Positions 18,792 to 28,470 of a stretch of 45,228 nucleotides of DNA are shown here, one piece after another. Below the pieces are notes generated by a model. It made no database searches and was not told the origin of the DNA. It saw nothing but the letters and a program-made list of their open reading frames with translations. The first letter of the stretch is position 1. Every line of letters starts with the position of its first letter. This DNA is from Hoylesella shahii DSM 15611 = JCM 12083 (GTDB lineage: Bacteria; Bacteroidota; Bacteroidia; Bacteroidales; Bacteroidaceae): the NCBI RefSeq assembly GCF_000613445.1, contig NZ_BAIZ01000028.1, forward strand, positions 1 to 45,228, in the 5' to 3' direction. The translations under genes and the position numbers were made by a program.

Positions 18792-19894
18792 GCGGCAATT
18801 TTCAATTCTTTACGCTCCACCTTGCGTGTAAGCAATAGCTGCATCACAGTGAAAACAGCAACATCAATCAGAACGATGGGTGTTATCGAGATTGTAGTAA
18901 ACAGCAAAAGGTTTACAGCCACGTATGCCACGGCTAAGCCAAGAATAAAGATTAGGGCTTGGTGTTGGGTCATTCCCAGGCGTATGAGCTTGTGATGGAT
19001 GTGATTTTTGTCGGCATTAAACAAAGGTTGATGTGTGCGAAGCCTGTGGAGTATTACGCGAACGACATCGAAAACAGGTACAACAAGCAGACTATAGGCC
19101 AACATAAAGCGCGTTGGCGACCCAGGCATGAGGGGCGGATTGTGCATGGCCGACTTTACAAAGAGGAAACCTAGGATGAAACCTAAAGTAAGACTACCCG
19201 AGTCGCCCATAAATATTTTTCGGTTTTGTTCGGCTTTTCCCCAAATATTATAGCGCATGTAGGGTATCAATACGCCAATAAGCGACACCACAACAATGGC
19301 GTAAGGCACCAATTGCGCATGGCCGAAGATAAAGCAAAAGCCCAAAAGGGCGAGCATTGCCAAACCACCAGCAAGGCCGTCGATACCATCGATGAGGTTA
19401 ATGGCATTATCTATAAAGGTGATAACAAACACGGTGAGGGGGAAACCAAGCCAATAAGGCACGTCGTGGATGCCCAAAAAACCATATAAATTGTTGATGT
19501 ATAGTCCACAAAGAGGCAGTGTACAGGCCGTAATTATCTGCACGGTGAATTTAATGCGTGCGTTAAGTCCGATAAGATCGTCGACGACACCGATGGCATA
19601 AACCAGCAGCAAGCTGGCCAAAAAGGCCACGCTCCAAAGGCTCACTTGTATCTTCGATTCGGTGAAACCTACACTCATCACACCAACTGCCACAATTATC
19701 GACAAGGTAATGCCAGGAACAAAGGCCAAACCACCCAGTCGGGGCACAAGCGTTTTGTGCACCTTACGTTGGTTGGGTATGTCGTAGATGTTCTTCTCCT
19801 TGCAGAAATTTAATATTCCAGGTATGAAAACAAACCCGAAACATACGCTAAGCAGAAAAGCAACAGCTATTGCCAGTGCTTCGAATATCGTCAT
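18788..19894 (-). CDS. WecA/MraY-family polyprenyl-phosphate GlcNAc-1-phosphate transferase
   Basis: A 368-residue polytopic enzyme that transfers an N-acetylhexosamine-1-phosphate to undecaprenyl phosphate. Conserved motifs in order: DDLIGL (about 110), NLIDGIDGLAGG (about 165), MGDSGSLTLGF (about 228) and the HIHHKLIRLG loop (about 300), matching WecA more than MraY. About 11 membrane segments. The stop overlaps the PglC-like start by ATGA, so two initiating enzymes of different folds are translationally coupled. Both probably feed capsule, O-antigen or glycoprotein glycan synthesis. Confidence 0.9.
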   Translation of the reverse strand: MTIFEALAIAVAFLLSVCFGFVFIPGILNFCKEKNIYDIPNQRKVHKTLVPRLGGLAFVPGITLSIIVAVGVMSVGFTESKIQVSLWSVAFLASLLLVYAIGVVDDLIGLNARIKFTVQIITACTLPLCGLYINNLYGFLGIHDVPYWLGFPLTVFVITFIDNAINLIDGIDGLAGGLAMLALLGFCFIFGHAQLVPYAIVVVSLIGVLIPYMRYNIWGKAEQNRKIFMGDSGSLTLGFILGFLFVKSAMHNPPLMPGSPTRFMLAYSLLVVPVFDVVRVILHRLRTHQPLFNADKNHIHHKLIRLGMTQHQALIFILGLAVAYVAVNLLLFTTISITPIVLIDVAVFTVMQLLLTRKVERKELKIAA

Positions 19895-20419
19895 AGTTAT
19901 TATCTTTATTTATGTTAAACTGCCTTTTTTCAATTATATTGCATGTAAAAGGAAAATAAAGTGTTATTTTCATGATATTTTACAGTTGTGCGATGTTTTG
20001 CGGTTATGTTGGTCTTAAAATATCAAGTGCTGTGGGGAGAATGTGGAACGGAGACATTGGGGCATGCTGTTAGTTTGCTGTTGAGTGTTCATTCGTTGGT
20101 GAATTGATTGTTGGGTTATCTTTATTTACTGGGTATGGGCTCTCTCACAACACTATGGGTTACTCTTGTTTGCATTTATTGGATAGTAAAAAGGGTATTC
20201 GCTTCGTACGGTCTTGCTTATCTAATTATCTATTGAATATTAAATTGGTGAAAAAAAACGTGGTTTTTTGTTGTGTTTTTTGAATTTATAGGCTATATTT
20301 GCAGGGCTTATACGAAAGTTAAGACATGGTCCTTATTAGCTCAAAGAAGTGGAAAATAGGAGTGAGTCAAACCTTTTGCCTAGCTAAAATGAATTCACAG
20401 TAACTAAAAATATTTTATT
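19895..20419. other. 525-bp divergent intergenic region
   Basis: Lies between the leftward WecA-like gene and the rightward SPFH gene. AT-rich with no credible gene. The only signal I can support is the rightward promoter at 20271-20301. No tRNA or repeat seen. Confidence 0.6.
20271..20301 (+). promoter_or_regulatory. Promoter for the SPFH/flotillin-like gene
   Basis: TATATTTG at 20294-20301 fits TAnnTTTG. TTG at 20271-20273, next to a TTTG at 20267-20270, gives the upstream element at 20-23 bp. The leader would be about 110 nt. Confidence 0.55.
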
Positions 20420-21903
20420 ATGCTTGAACAATTCCAGCTTTATGTAATCATCGGCGTTGCCGTTGTTTTGTTTATTCTATTTTTGTTCGCAGCCTATGTA
20501 AAGGCTCCACCTTCGTATGCTTATATTATTTCGGGTTTAAGTCGCGAACCGCGTGTGCTCATCGGTTCTGGAGGTTTCCGTATTCCGTTCTTTGAACGAT
20601 TAGACCGTGTTTATCTAGGACAGATAACGGTGGATATCAAGACCGAAGAGAGTGTCCCTACAACCGACTTTATTAATGTGGATGTAGACGCTGTGGCCAA
20701 AATTAGGGTGACTCCTAATGCAGAGGGTACGAGGTTGGCCGCTAAAAACTTCTTGAATATGACGCCGGCCATGATTGCCGAACAGCTGCAAGACTCGCTT
20801 CAAGGCAACATGCGCGAGATTATTGGTACGCTTGACTTGCGCTCGCTGAATACTGATCGCGATGGATTTTCTGACCAAGTGATGCAGAAAGCGCAACATG
20901 ATATGGCCAAACTGGGTATCGAAATCATTTCGTGTAACATACAAAACGTTACTGATAAGGAGGGCTTGATTCACGATTTGGGTGCTGATAACACGGCTAA
21001 AATTAAAAAAGACGCCTCTATTAACCGCGCTATCGCCGAACGCGACGTGAAAATCCAGGTGCTCATGCCGACAAGGATGCCAACGATGCACGTGTGGACG
21101 CCGATACGGCCATCGCTATGAAGAACAATGACTTGGCCTTAAAGCGTGCCGAACTTAAACGACAAGCCGACACAGCCCAGGCTGATGCCGATGCTGCATA
21201 TGCCATTCAACAACAGGAACAACAGAAAACAATCAATATTAAGACTGTCGAGGCTGAGATTGAAAAAACTAAACGCCAGCAAATTCTTTCGCAAGAACAA
21301 ATCGTTATCCGACAAAATGAATTGGCTGCCGAGGTAGAAAAACGCGCAGACGCTGAAAAATACCAGGTGCAAAAGAATGCTGAAGCCGACTTGGAACAAC
21401 GCAAACGTATTGCCGAAGCACAACGCTATGAAGCCGAACAGCAGGCGCAAGCACAAAATGCAGCTTCGGATGCCACTCGTTATAAGCTTGAACAAGAGGC
21501 GCAAGGTATCAAGGCTAAGGGTGAAGCTGAGGCTTATGCTATCTTAAAAAAAGGTGAAGCCGAAGCTCAGGCGATGGATAAAAAGGCCGAAGCCTATAAG
21601 AAATATAACAATGCAGCTGTGGCACAGATGATGATTGAAGTGCTTCCGCAGATTGTTGAGAATGTGGCGAAACCCATTAGTGCCATCAAAGACGTTAATA
21701 TCTACAGTGGCGACGGTAATGGTATAAGCGCCATGAGTGGCAATGTGCCTGTGGCTATCAAGCAAGCGTTTGATGTATTGAAATCGGCAACGGGTGTAGA
21801 TATGGCCGATATAATGAAGGCTGGTTCTATACAAGCTAAGACAACGAGGAACATTAATCTTAATGGCGAGGCTCAAGAGGTGATAGACGGATTGAAGGAT
21901 TAA
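20420..21903 (+). CDS. Flotillin-like SPFH-domain membrane protein (frame broken once)
   Basis: The N-terminal membrane segment at about residues 7-28 is followed by the SPFH/Band 7 domain at about 30-210 (FRIPFFERLDRVYLGQIT, VPTTDFINVDVDAVAKIRV). A long Glu/Ala/Gln coiled-coil at about 225-400 follows, and a conserved tail VLPQIVENVAKPISAIKDV. This matches YuaG/flotillin proteins that organise membrane microdomains. The first part ends out of frame near 21057-21063. One restored base joins AERDVKIQ to AHADKDANDARVDADTAIA and gives 494 residues, normal for the family. Stands alone with its own promoter and terminator. Confidence 0.88.
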
Positions 21904-21923
21904 ACCGTTGTCGCTTTTGTTTT

Positions 21924-21976
21924 GCGTTCTTTTGTGGGTTGGCCTTATGATTGTCACCCACAAAAGAACGCTTTTT
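21924..21976 (+). terminator. Strong intrinsic terminator after the SPFH gene
   Basis: GCGTTCTTTTGTGGGT and ACCCACAAAAGAACGC form a perfect 16-bp stem around a 16-nt loop, followed by T5. Confidence 0.92.
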
Positions 21977-22132
21977 GTTTTAATTGCGGTCTGTTGTGTT
22001 TTAAGTGGCTCGTCTTTCTTTCAAGTTCTTTTGTTCTTAATGCGAGTATATCGATATTTCGCGCCCTACACTAAAACATGACAGTGATTTTAACACAGCC
22101 ACTTTAAGGGTTTAATCTCTGCGAAAGGCTGT

Positions 22133-22885
22133 TTATTCCGTTTCGGGAAGGCCTAAGTCTAGGTTGTCAAAGTCGGCAATTTCCGAGAGTTTGATGAGAT
22201 TGTCACGTTTAAACTTAATAATTTTTACTTTATATTTCGCGGGTTCTTCATCGTTGTTGTTCATATTTTGCTTATACACCGCTGTGCGTGTAGAGAAATT
22301 AACGTCTTCGATGAGTGAGGATATAGCCCCATTAGACTGGTCTAGGTGGTAGCCAATAAGCTCTATATCGTTGTTTTGGTATCTAAAGATGTACTTCCAA
22401 AAGCCGTATCGTCCGTGCGCAAAATGAAAAATCAAGGTATTGTTTTTCATATAATAGTCGAACACCACATCATCAATTTCGTCACCACCGAAAGTATCTG
22501 CAGAGAAACACTCGTAATTCGCCACGGCTAGTTCATAACCTGCATCGTGTTTTAGGGCAATGATTATTCCTCCACGATTGTTGTTAATGTCTTCCCCGTC
22601 TTCATTTGTCTTTATTTTTTGGGGGTCTGTTCCCCAGATAGTCATAAGTTTGTCGGGTTTACCATCTTGATTTACGTCTGCATCAAACTGTGAAATCACT
22701 TCATACCCCAAGGGGACATATTCATCGGCCGTTGCCTTTAATGCGGATTGTTCCTCGTTGGCTGGCTTTGTTGCAGTCTGCACGATGTTGCTTTGTTGCG
22801 CCTGTATGGCAGAATTATGGGTTTTGGATTGCTTGCAGCCCATTATTACGAACACTACAAGCACAAACTTTAGCGTTTTTACCAT
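22133..22885 (-). CDS. Lipoprotein with DxNxDG calcium-type motif, copy 2
   Basis: About 250 residues. The signal peptide ends in VFVIMGCKQ, giving a lipidated cysteine. DADVNQDGKPDK resembles FG-GAP/dockerin-like calcium loops. Later blocks, HGRYGFWKYIFRYQNNDIEL and NFSTRTAVY, are shared nearly unchanged with the upstream gene, showing a tandem duplication. I start at ATG 22885 because it gives a proper lipoprotein signal and sits 13 bp after the upstream stop. Role unknown. Family probably surface or periplasmic. Confidence 0.78.
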   Translation of the reverse strand: MVKTLKFVLVVFVIMGCKQSKTHNSAIQAQQSNIVQTATKPANEEQSALKATADEYVPLGYEVISQFDADVNQDGKPDKLMTIWGTDPQKIKTNEDGEDINNNRGGIIIALKHDAGYELAVANYECFSADTFGGDEIDDVVFDYYMKNNTLIFHFAHGRYGFWKYIFRYQNNDIELIGYHLDQSNGAISSLIEDVNFSTRTAVYKQNMNNNDEEPAKYKVKIIKFKRDNLIKLSEIADFDNLDLGLPETE

Positions 22886-22898
22886 TGTTGTTGAAGCA

Positions 22899-23654
22899 CT
22901 AATCATTGTTGGGTAAGTCCAAATCCAGTTCATCAAAGTCGGTTATCTCTGTTAGTTTTATAAGGTTTTTACGTTTAAGTTTCACTGTTTTTACCTTAAA
23001 TACCTCCTCTTCATCTTCTTCATCGGCATTTACATTCTCTTTATGCACATAGGTTCGAGTAGAGAAATTCACTTCGGTAATGCCAAGTGTAACCCCTCCT
23101 CTGCAGCTATAGCTGTTGTAAGCAATAAGTTCGAAGTCGTTGTTCTGGTATCTAAAGATGTATTCCCAATAGCCGTATCGTCCGTATGCATAATTCAAAA
23201 CCAAGATGTTTTTCTGGATTGAGAGGCTTAATTCGGGTGGGTAATAAGCACAACCGTCTTCGTTTTCAGAAGTAAAACACTCGTCGTTCTCTGCTGCTAA
23301 TTCGTATCCGCCATCTCGTTTAAAGAGAATAATCAGTCCACGACGATTTCGATTGAGTCGTCCGCGATATTCGTCGTCCACCCATTTTTTAGGGTCTGTG
23401 GCCTTTATCATGAGTACCACGTCGGTTTTTCCGTCTTTATTCAAGTCGCCTTCGGTTCTTGAAAACAGTTCATACCCATTTGGTATAAACTCCAGCGGAT
23501 TAGTTTTCAAGTCTGGTTGTGGTTCGGTTGCGGGTTTACTTACTGTCTGCACCGTGTCTTTGGGTAGCATCGAGCTGTTGTTGTTTACATTTTTGGCTTG
23601 CTTGCAGCTGGTTATAAAGGCAAGAGCAAACAAAAAGTAGCTTATTCTTCTCAT
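22899..23654 (-). CDS. Lipoprotein with DxNxDG calcium-type motif, copy 1
   Basis: 251 residues. MRRISYFLFALAFITSCKQ is a clear lipoprotein signal. GDLNKDGKTDV at about 70 is the calcium-type loop. YGRYGYWEYIFRYQNNDFEL, NFSTRTYVHKENV and the Asp-rich end (DFDELDLDLP) match the downstream copy. The two share signal architecture, motif order and length. The main differences are in the linker after the cysteine and in an acidic EDEEE stretch near 212. Has a promoter with a roughly 125-nt leader. Confidence 0.8.
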   Translation of the reverse strand: MRRISYFLFALAFITSCKQAKNVNNNSSMLPKDTVQTVSKPATEPQPDLKTNPLEFIPNGYELFSRTEGDLNKDGKTDVVLMIKATDPKKWVDDEYRGRLNRNRRGLIILFKRDGGYELAAENDECFTSENEDGCAYYPPELSLSIQKNILVLNYAYGRYGYWEYIFRYQNNDFELIAYNSYSCRGGVTLGITEVNFSTRTYVHKENVNADEEDEEEVFKVKTVKLKRKNLIKLTEITDFDELDLDLPNND

Positions 23655-23785
23655 TATATAGGTGTGCTAGTTGATTACTTTAGATGGATATTTTGCTATA
23701 TGTTATACACGGTTTAAGTGTAAGTATTATACGTTTAGCATGCATTGCTTTGTGTATGCTGTTAGTTAATATCTCCCAGTAGATG

Positions 23786-23818
23786 CAAAGATAAGGCTTT
23801 TTCTAGTTTTTACACAAA
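23786..23818 (-). promoter_or_regulatory. Promoter for the lipoprotein pair
   Basis: On the minus strand, TTTG (23815-23818) and TATCTTTG (23786-23793) are 21 bp apart, a good match to the Bacteroidota consensus. Confidence 0.65.
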
Positions 23819-23966
23819 TATATAGCTGTGTTTTTATGTCATTTTATGAGTTTTCGTAGTGTGTAGAGTGTATTTTAGTCACCTATTTGGTTTGTGGGGT
23901 GAGCGTAAGTAATTGTTATAAAGCCAACAAAAGGGTGGGGATATAGGGACGATGTAAATGAAAATT

Positions 23967-24004
23967 GCACCTCAAGGAAGGTTTTGACGCTTACCTTGAG
24001 GTGC
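23967..24004 (-). terminator. Terminator of the agu operon
   Basis: GCACCTCAAGG and CCTTGAGGTGC form a perfect 11-bp stem around 16 nt. Read leftward it is followed by AATTTTC. It lies 65 bp after the aguB stop. Confidence 0.75.
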
Positions 24005-24068
24005 GATGCTAAACTGTTATTAGCCTCTCAATAGCCATTTTGTTTACCCAATGCAAGGAAAAGAGATG

Positions 24069-24950
24069 CTAGGGCTGTAAGAAACGCTGCGTAAGACCTC
24101 CGTATTCGTCGATGCGACGATCGCGGAAGAATGGCCACCAACGGCGAACTTGCTCGCTATGAGCCACGTCGATATCGATGATGGCGCGTTGTTCGTCGGT
24201 GTCGTTGGCGCGGAAAAGCAGTTCACCTTGTGGTCCTGTTACGAACGAACTGCCCCAGAAGTTGATACCAGGTGTTTGATTAGAGGGATCCGGCTCGAAG
24301 CCAACACGATTAACCGACACCACAGGTAAACCATTAGCCACGGCATGTGCACGCTGTATGGTGGTCCAAGCTTCGCGTTGGCGCTGCTGTTCGGCTTCGT
24401 CATCGCTTGCGGCATAACCAATAGCAGTGGGATAGATAAGCATATCGGCACCCCGCATGGCCATTAGTCGGGCTGCTTCAGGATACCATTGGTCCCAACA
24501 CACCAGCACGCCTAGTCGGCCAACGCTGGTATTGATGGGTTGAAAACCCAAGTCTCCAGGTGTGAAATAAAACTTTTCGTAGTATGCGGGGTCGTCGGGT
24601 ATATGCATTTTGCGGTAGATGCCTGCTACGGTGCCATCTTTTTCCATCACTACGGCTGTGTTATGATACAGCCCTGAAGCCCTTTTTTCGAACAGTGAGG
24701 TAACAATCACCACGCCATGTTCCTTGGCTAGTTGGCCAAAAAACTGGGTTGACGGACCTGGAATGGGTTCGGCGAGGTCGAAAATGTCAACTTGTTCTTC
24801 TTGGCAGAAGTACAATGAGTTGTGTAACTCTTGCAAAACAATGAGTTGAGCGCCCTCTTTGGCCAGTTGTTCAATGCCAAGGGCCAGACGTTTCATGTTG
24901 TCTTGAATGTCGGCCGTGTTGTGTTGTTGTATAATTCCTGTTCTAATCAT
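24069..24950 (-). CDS. aguB: N-carbamoylputrescine amidase
   Basis: Nitrilase-superfamily enzyme that hydrolyses N-carbamoylputrescine to putrescine, CO2 and ammonia. 293 residues, normal length. The catalytic triad is visible: Glu in QELHNSLYF (about 41), Lys in YRKMHIPDDPAYYEKFYF (about 114) and Cys in VLVCWDQWYPEAARL (about 150). The HNSLYFCQEE and GYAASDDEAEQQRQREAW regions are typical of AguB rather than of other amidases. It starts 18 bp after the aguA stop, so agmatine is taken to putrescine by one transcript. Confidence 0.93.
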   Translation of the reverse strand: MIRTGIIQQHNTADIQDNMKRLALGIEQLAKEGAQLIVLQELHNSLYFCQEEQVDIFDLAEPIPGPSTQFFGQLAKEHGVVIVTSLFEKRASGLYHNTAVVMEKDGTVAGIYRKMHIPDDPAYYEKFYFTPGDLGFQPINTSVGRLGVLVCWDQWYPEAARLMAMRGADMLIYPTAIGYAASDDEAEQQRQREAWTTIQRAHAVANGLPVVSVNRVGFEPDPSNQTPGINFWGSSFVTGPQGELLFRANDTDEQRAIIDIDVAHSEQVRRWWPFFRDRRIDEYGGLTQRFLQP

Positions 24951-24968
24951 TTCTTCTTTGTTGTGATT

Positions 24969-26052
24969 TTAGGGGTTATTGACTAATACGCCCTGTGGGA
25001 ACTGCATGGTGAGGCAGTGCAATGAGCCATGTTGTTTGATAACGGTGCGTGCATCTATGCCCACCACTTCGCGGTTGGGGTAGGCTTGTGCAATGATTTG
25101 CATGGCCAGCATATCTTTTCCGGGCTGTGCATAGGTGGGGCAAAGCACGGCGCCATTGATGATAAGATAATTGGCATAGGTGGCCGGTAGGCGTTCGCTT
25201 CATCGTAAATGGCATCGGGCATGGGCAGTCGTAGCAGCTTGTAGGGCATACCTGCTTCTGTGCGCAATGTTAATAGCTGGTTTTCTAAGGCCAAAAAATC
25301 CTCGAATTGTTCATCATGACTATCATCACAGCCCACATAAACCAGTGTGTTATTGGGAGCAGTGCGCACGATGGTGTCAATATGGCCGTCGGTGTCGTCG
25401 CCAATCAGATTGCCATGGTCTAGCCACACTATGCGTTTGGCTCTCAATGCCTGCATCAGTCGTTGTTCGATGTCGTCTTTAGTCATGGGCTGGTTGCGGT
25501 GTTTTGCTAACAGGCATTGCGAAGTGGTAAACACCGTGCCCTGTCCGTCGCTCTCTATGGCACCGCCCTCAAGCACAAAATCTTTGTGGCTTTCAAGTGT
25601 TCCGTTGAGCATACCATCATGATATAGGTGCTCGGTGATGGCATTATCTTTGTCGGCTGCAAATTTTTCGCCCCAACCATTAAACTTAAAGTCAAGCAAA
25701 GTGTTTTGCACCCTAAAGCCATTGTTGGTGTTGTTGCCCGTAAGGTTAGGGCAGCATGGTCTCTTGCCCATGTGTCGTTGGTGTCGCATTGATGAAAAAG
25801 CACGTTACGAAGTCGTTCCATGCCTAAGTTTCTCATTAAGATGGCTTTCACTTCATCGGTGTTAGGTGCCACGATGAGTACTTTTTCGCGTTTGGTTATG
25901 GCTCTAGTCATTTCCACAAACACCTTGATGATATCTGGCAATATGGGTGCCCAGTCGGTGTTTGCATGTGGCCACGTAAGTTGCACACCGCTTTGCTCGT
26001 GCCATTCGGCAGGTAAATGCATTGTTGTGTTTTGTTCGTTGTATGTTGCCAT
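24969..26052 (-). CDS. aguA: Agmatine deiminase (frame broken twice)
   Basis: Converts agmatine to N-carbamoylputrescine. Family blocks in order: HLPAEWHEQSGVQLTWPH near the N-terminus, NDTWARDHAAL, FNGWGEKFAADKDN, VLEGGAIESDGQGT, CLLAKHRNQPMT, WLDHGNLIGDDTDGHID with the catalytic His-Asp region, and GSLHCLTMQFPQG at the end with the active-site Cys. The protein runs through three frames, with one-base losses near 25746 and 25197. Restoring both gives 361 residues, the usual length. First gene of the agu pair, with a promoter 28 bp upstream. Confidence 0.92.
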
Positions 26053-26079
26053 GCTGATAAATCTGCTTCGTTGTTATTG

Positions 26080-26087
26080 CAAAGTTA
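26080..26087 (-). promoter_or_regulatory. -7 box of the agu operon promoter
   Basis: TAACTTTG on the minus strand, 28 bp before the aguA start. The upstream element is weak. Confidence 0.55.
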
Positions 26088-26130
26088 GTGTAAAAAGATT
26101 GAAACCGACACGTTTATGAACTTTTCTTTG

Positions 26131-26138
26131 TATTTTTG
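26131..26138 (+). promoter_or_regulatory. Putative -7 box for the FetA/FetB-like operon
   Basis: TATTTTTG fits TAnnTTTG and lies 131 bp before ATG 26269. No clear TTTG partner at the expected distance. Confidence 0.4.
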
Positions 26139-26268
26139 TGGTCAATTCATCACTTTATACAACTTATAGAATGCTTGGCGTCAACTCAGTCTTCTCACAG
26201 CAACACTTGTGCTTATGCCCCTGTTGTTGTTGAAAGCGCTTTGCACCAGCACACATATTATATAATAT

Positions 26269-26907
26269 ATGACGATAGAAATGAAAGACGCAAGCCTTGC
26301 GTTAGAGGGTAAGGGCCTGTTTCACAACCTTTCGTTTGTGGTTAACGGGGGCGAAATGCTTTGCGTAATGGGAGAGTCGGGATGCGGAAAAACAACACTC
26401 TTACAATGTATTTTGGGTTTTCAACCGCTAGACGAGGGGGCGGTTAGCATTGGTGGAACTGAACTAACAGCGCTCTCTGCCGAGTATATGCGCAGCATGA
26501 TGGCCTATATACCGCAAGAGGTGAGTTTGCCTTGCAACACAGTGGCCGAACTAGTGGGCTTGCCCTATCAGTTAAGGGTGAACCGCAACAAGCGATTTTC
26601 TAAAGAAGCATTGATGGAAGAATGGCAACGACTACGACTAGATGAGACTTTATATACTAAACGGCTGGCTGATGTGAGTGGCGGAGAACGGCAACGAATC
26701 ATGCTGTCGATGGCTGGATTGCTTGATAAAAAGATGTTATTGGTAGACGAACCCACTTCGGCACTCGATGTAGACAGCTCGTTGCTTGTGGCTGGATACC
26801 TGCAAGGCTTGGCTAAGCATGGCACAGCTATTATTGCTGTTAGCCACGACAGGGCCTTTGCTGGCCAATGCGACAAGACGCTAACGCTTAAATCACCCCA
26901 ACCATAA
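26269..26907 (+). CDS. ABC transporter ATP-binding protein, FetA-like
   Basis: A 212-residue ATPase. Walker A is GESGCGKTTLL (about 36), the Q-loop is YIPQEVSLP, the signature is VSGGERQRIML (about 135), Walker B is MLLVDEPTSALD (about 155) and the H-loop is AVSHDRAF. It pairs with the membrane gene 22 bp downstream. In E. coli, FetA/FetB (YbbL/YbbM) export iron and protect against oxidative stress. The same role here is inferred from the partner family. Confidence 0.88.
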   Translation: MTIEMKDASLALEGKGLFHNLSFVVNGGEMLCVMGESGCGKTTLLQCILGFQPLDEGAVSIGGTELTALSAEYMRSMMAYIPQEVSLPCNTVAELVGLPYQLRVNRNKRFSKEALMEEWQRLRLDETLYTKRLADVSGGERQRIMLSMAGLLDKKMLLVDEPTSALDVDSSLLVAGYLQGLAKHGTAIIAVSHDRAFAGQCDKTLTLKSPQP

Positions 26908-26929
26908 TTACCAAACCCCTACTTATACA

Positions 26930-27708
26930 ATGAATATTACCATCATCGGAATGCTCCTTGCTCTGCTATTGGTGCTTGTTCCGCTTTATTTTTTTCATTA
27001 TTTCAAAGTGCCTCTCATTCGTTCCACCATCATCTCTACAGTGCGTATGGTGGTTCAAATGTCGCTTATAGGTCTTTATTTGCAGTTTCTTTTTAGCTAT
27101 AACAATTGGCTAGTTAATGTGTTTTGGTTTGTGTTGATGGTGCTGGTGGCATCGTTTACGGCCGTAAACCGCACCCGATTGCGCATGCGACAGATGCTTA
27201 TGCCCATTGCTGTGGGGCTTGGTGTGGGGGCTTTGGTGTGTGCATGTATGCTCTTTTTGCGGTGTTGCGCCTATCTAACCCCTTTGATGCACGTTATTTC
27301 ATCCCCATTGTGGGCATTCTTTTGGGCAATATGCTGGGCGTAAATGTACTGTCTCTAAGTACCTATTATCAGGGATTGCAACGCGAACGGCAGCTGTATT
27401 TCTACCTCTTGGGTAATGGTGCCACCCGATTGGAGGCGCTAACGCCTTTTATTAGGCAAGCCATAGAGAAGGCTTTTGTGCCATGTGTTGCCAATATGGC
27501 AGTGATGGGGCTGGTGAGTTTCCCGGGAACAATGATTGGGCAGATATTGGGTGGGGCGACTCCCGACACCGCAGTGCGATATCAAATACTTATCTCTTGC
27601 ATCACGTTCTGTGCTCCTATGCTCTCGCTCATCGTTACGCTATATCTTGGCCATCGCTATTCGTTCGATAAACACGGGCGTTTGCTCAATGTGTTGAAGA
27701 CCGATTAA
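26930..27708 (+). CDS. FetB/YbbM-like iron export permease (frame broken once)
   Basis: UPF0014-type membrane protein of about 259 residues after repair, with 6-7 membrane segments. FTAVNRTRLRMRQM and YFIPIVGILLGNMLGVN are characteristic of the family. GLQRERQLYFYLLGNGATRL forms the cytoplasmic loop and VSFPGTMIGQILGGATP the late membrane motif. The frame breaks at the T5 run 27254-27258. One more T restores LFFAVLRLSNPFDARYF. Partner of the ATPase just upstream. Confidence 0.87.
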
Positions 27709-27795
27709 ATGGCAGTTATTTGGCATTGATGCAGGTCAACTTGGTTGATATGCGTCAAATATATGGTATAAAAACACCAATTTCTCATAAAATTG

Positions 27796-27826
27796 TTTGC
27801 GCGCACAATGTTTGGCCGTAACTTTG
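27796..27826 (+). promoter_or_regulatory. Promoter of the 34-residue peptide gene
   Basis: TTTG at 27796-27799 and TAACTTTG at 27819-27826 with a 19-bp spacer are a near-ideal Bacteroidota promoter. The leader is about 110 nt. Confidence 0.75.
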
Positions 27827-27941
27827 CATTGTGTTTAGCGAATATCGCTTTAGGTCTTAATAAGACTGTTTTAAGGATAATACGATGTGAAGACGCATCG
27901 AACACAAGATTAAGAAGATAAAAATTAGAAAGGAAAAAGTT

Positions 27942-28046
27942 ATGAGAAAGATAGTGAAGAAAATTGTAAAGAGCGATAAGTTTAACAAATACTGCGTGAA
28001 CGTGCTCAAGATGTACAATTACGGACGTGTCAACATACCCGTGTAA
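27942..28046 (+). CDS. 34-residue basic peptide, unknown function
   Basis: Encodes a small basic peptide beginning MRKIVKKIVKSDKFNKYC and ending YNYGRVNIPV. The first half could form an amphipathic helix (I, V and K alternating), the second half is Tyr/Asn-rich, and there is one Cys at residue 18. AGAAAGGAAAAAG lies just before the ATG. It is bracketed by a near-consensus promoter and a strong terminator about 34 nt after the stop, so it is a dedicated transcription unit. No signal peptide. It could be a regulatory, membrane-associated or ribosome-associated small protein. I do not recognise a family. Confidence 0.65.
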   Translation: MRKIVKKIVKSDKFNKYCVNVLKMYNYGRVNIPV

Positions 28047-28079
28047 CATAGAAAAATAACGATTTTATATATCACTGAG

Positions 28080-28124
28080 AGTGGTCGTTGTTATGCCGAA
28101 AGGCTGGCAACGGCCACTTTTTTT
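28080..28124 (+). terminator. Terminator of the small-peptide gene
   Basis: AGTGG-T-CGTTG-TTAT-GCC pairs with GGC-TGG-CAACG-G-CCACT around a GAAA tetraloop, followed by a T-run at 28118-28124. Confidence 0.88.
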
Positions 28125-28470
28125 GTTGCTTCTCCTTGCTTTGGGCTTTGCTTGCTTGGCTTTTGCTGCGCTTTTATAAGCGGGTAAGTGCTGTAAAATA
28201 ATTTAATATCCCCAGCAAATTGTTTTTTGTTTTTGTTGTTGGCCTGAGGCAATGCATTTAAACCTTCCGATGAAATGGTGCTAAATGGTGTGTTGACTGC
28301 GAGCGAAGAAGTGCAACGCGCGCGCTTTTGAAAGAACCAATGGGCAATAAACAAGACGATATGAGAAGGTTTTTGAGGGAGAAGATGGCGCTTAGTGAAT
28401 GGGGGTAAAGCATTAGACGATGCTGATGTATGACCTCTTTGAATAGCTTTGAAGAACTTACGCCATCAGC
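28125..28470. other. 346-bp region without a supported gene
   Basis: An 87-codon minus-strand frame (28091-28354) runs into the terminator stem and has no family features, so I do not call it. CTAAATGGTG near 28280 recalls the 22-bp repeat core but is a single short match. Confidence 0.5.

Larger units (their letters stand above)
23655..24068. other. 414-bp intergenic region between lipoprotein and agu operons
   Basis: Contains the lipoprotein promoter (23786-23818) and the hairpin at 23967-24004. No gene seen. Confidence 0.6.

Noticed and set aside
28091..28354. 87-codon minus-strand frame
   Set aside because: It covers the small-peptide terminator stem and shows no signal, domain or conserved composition.
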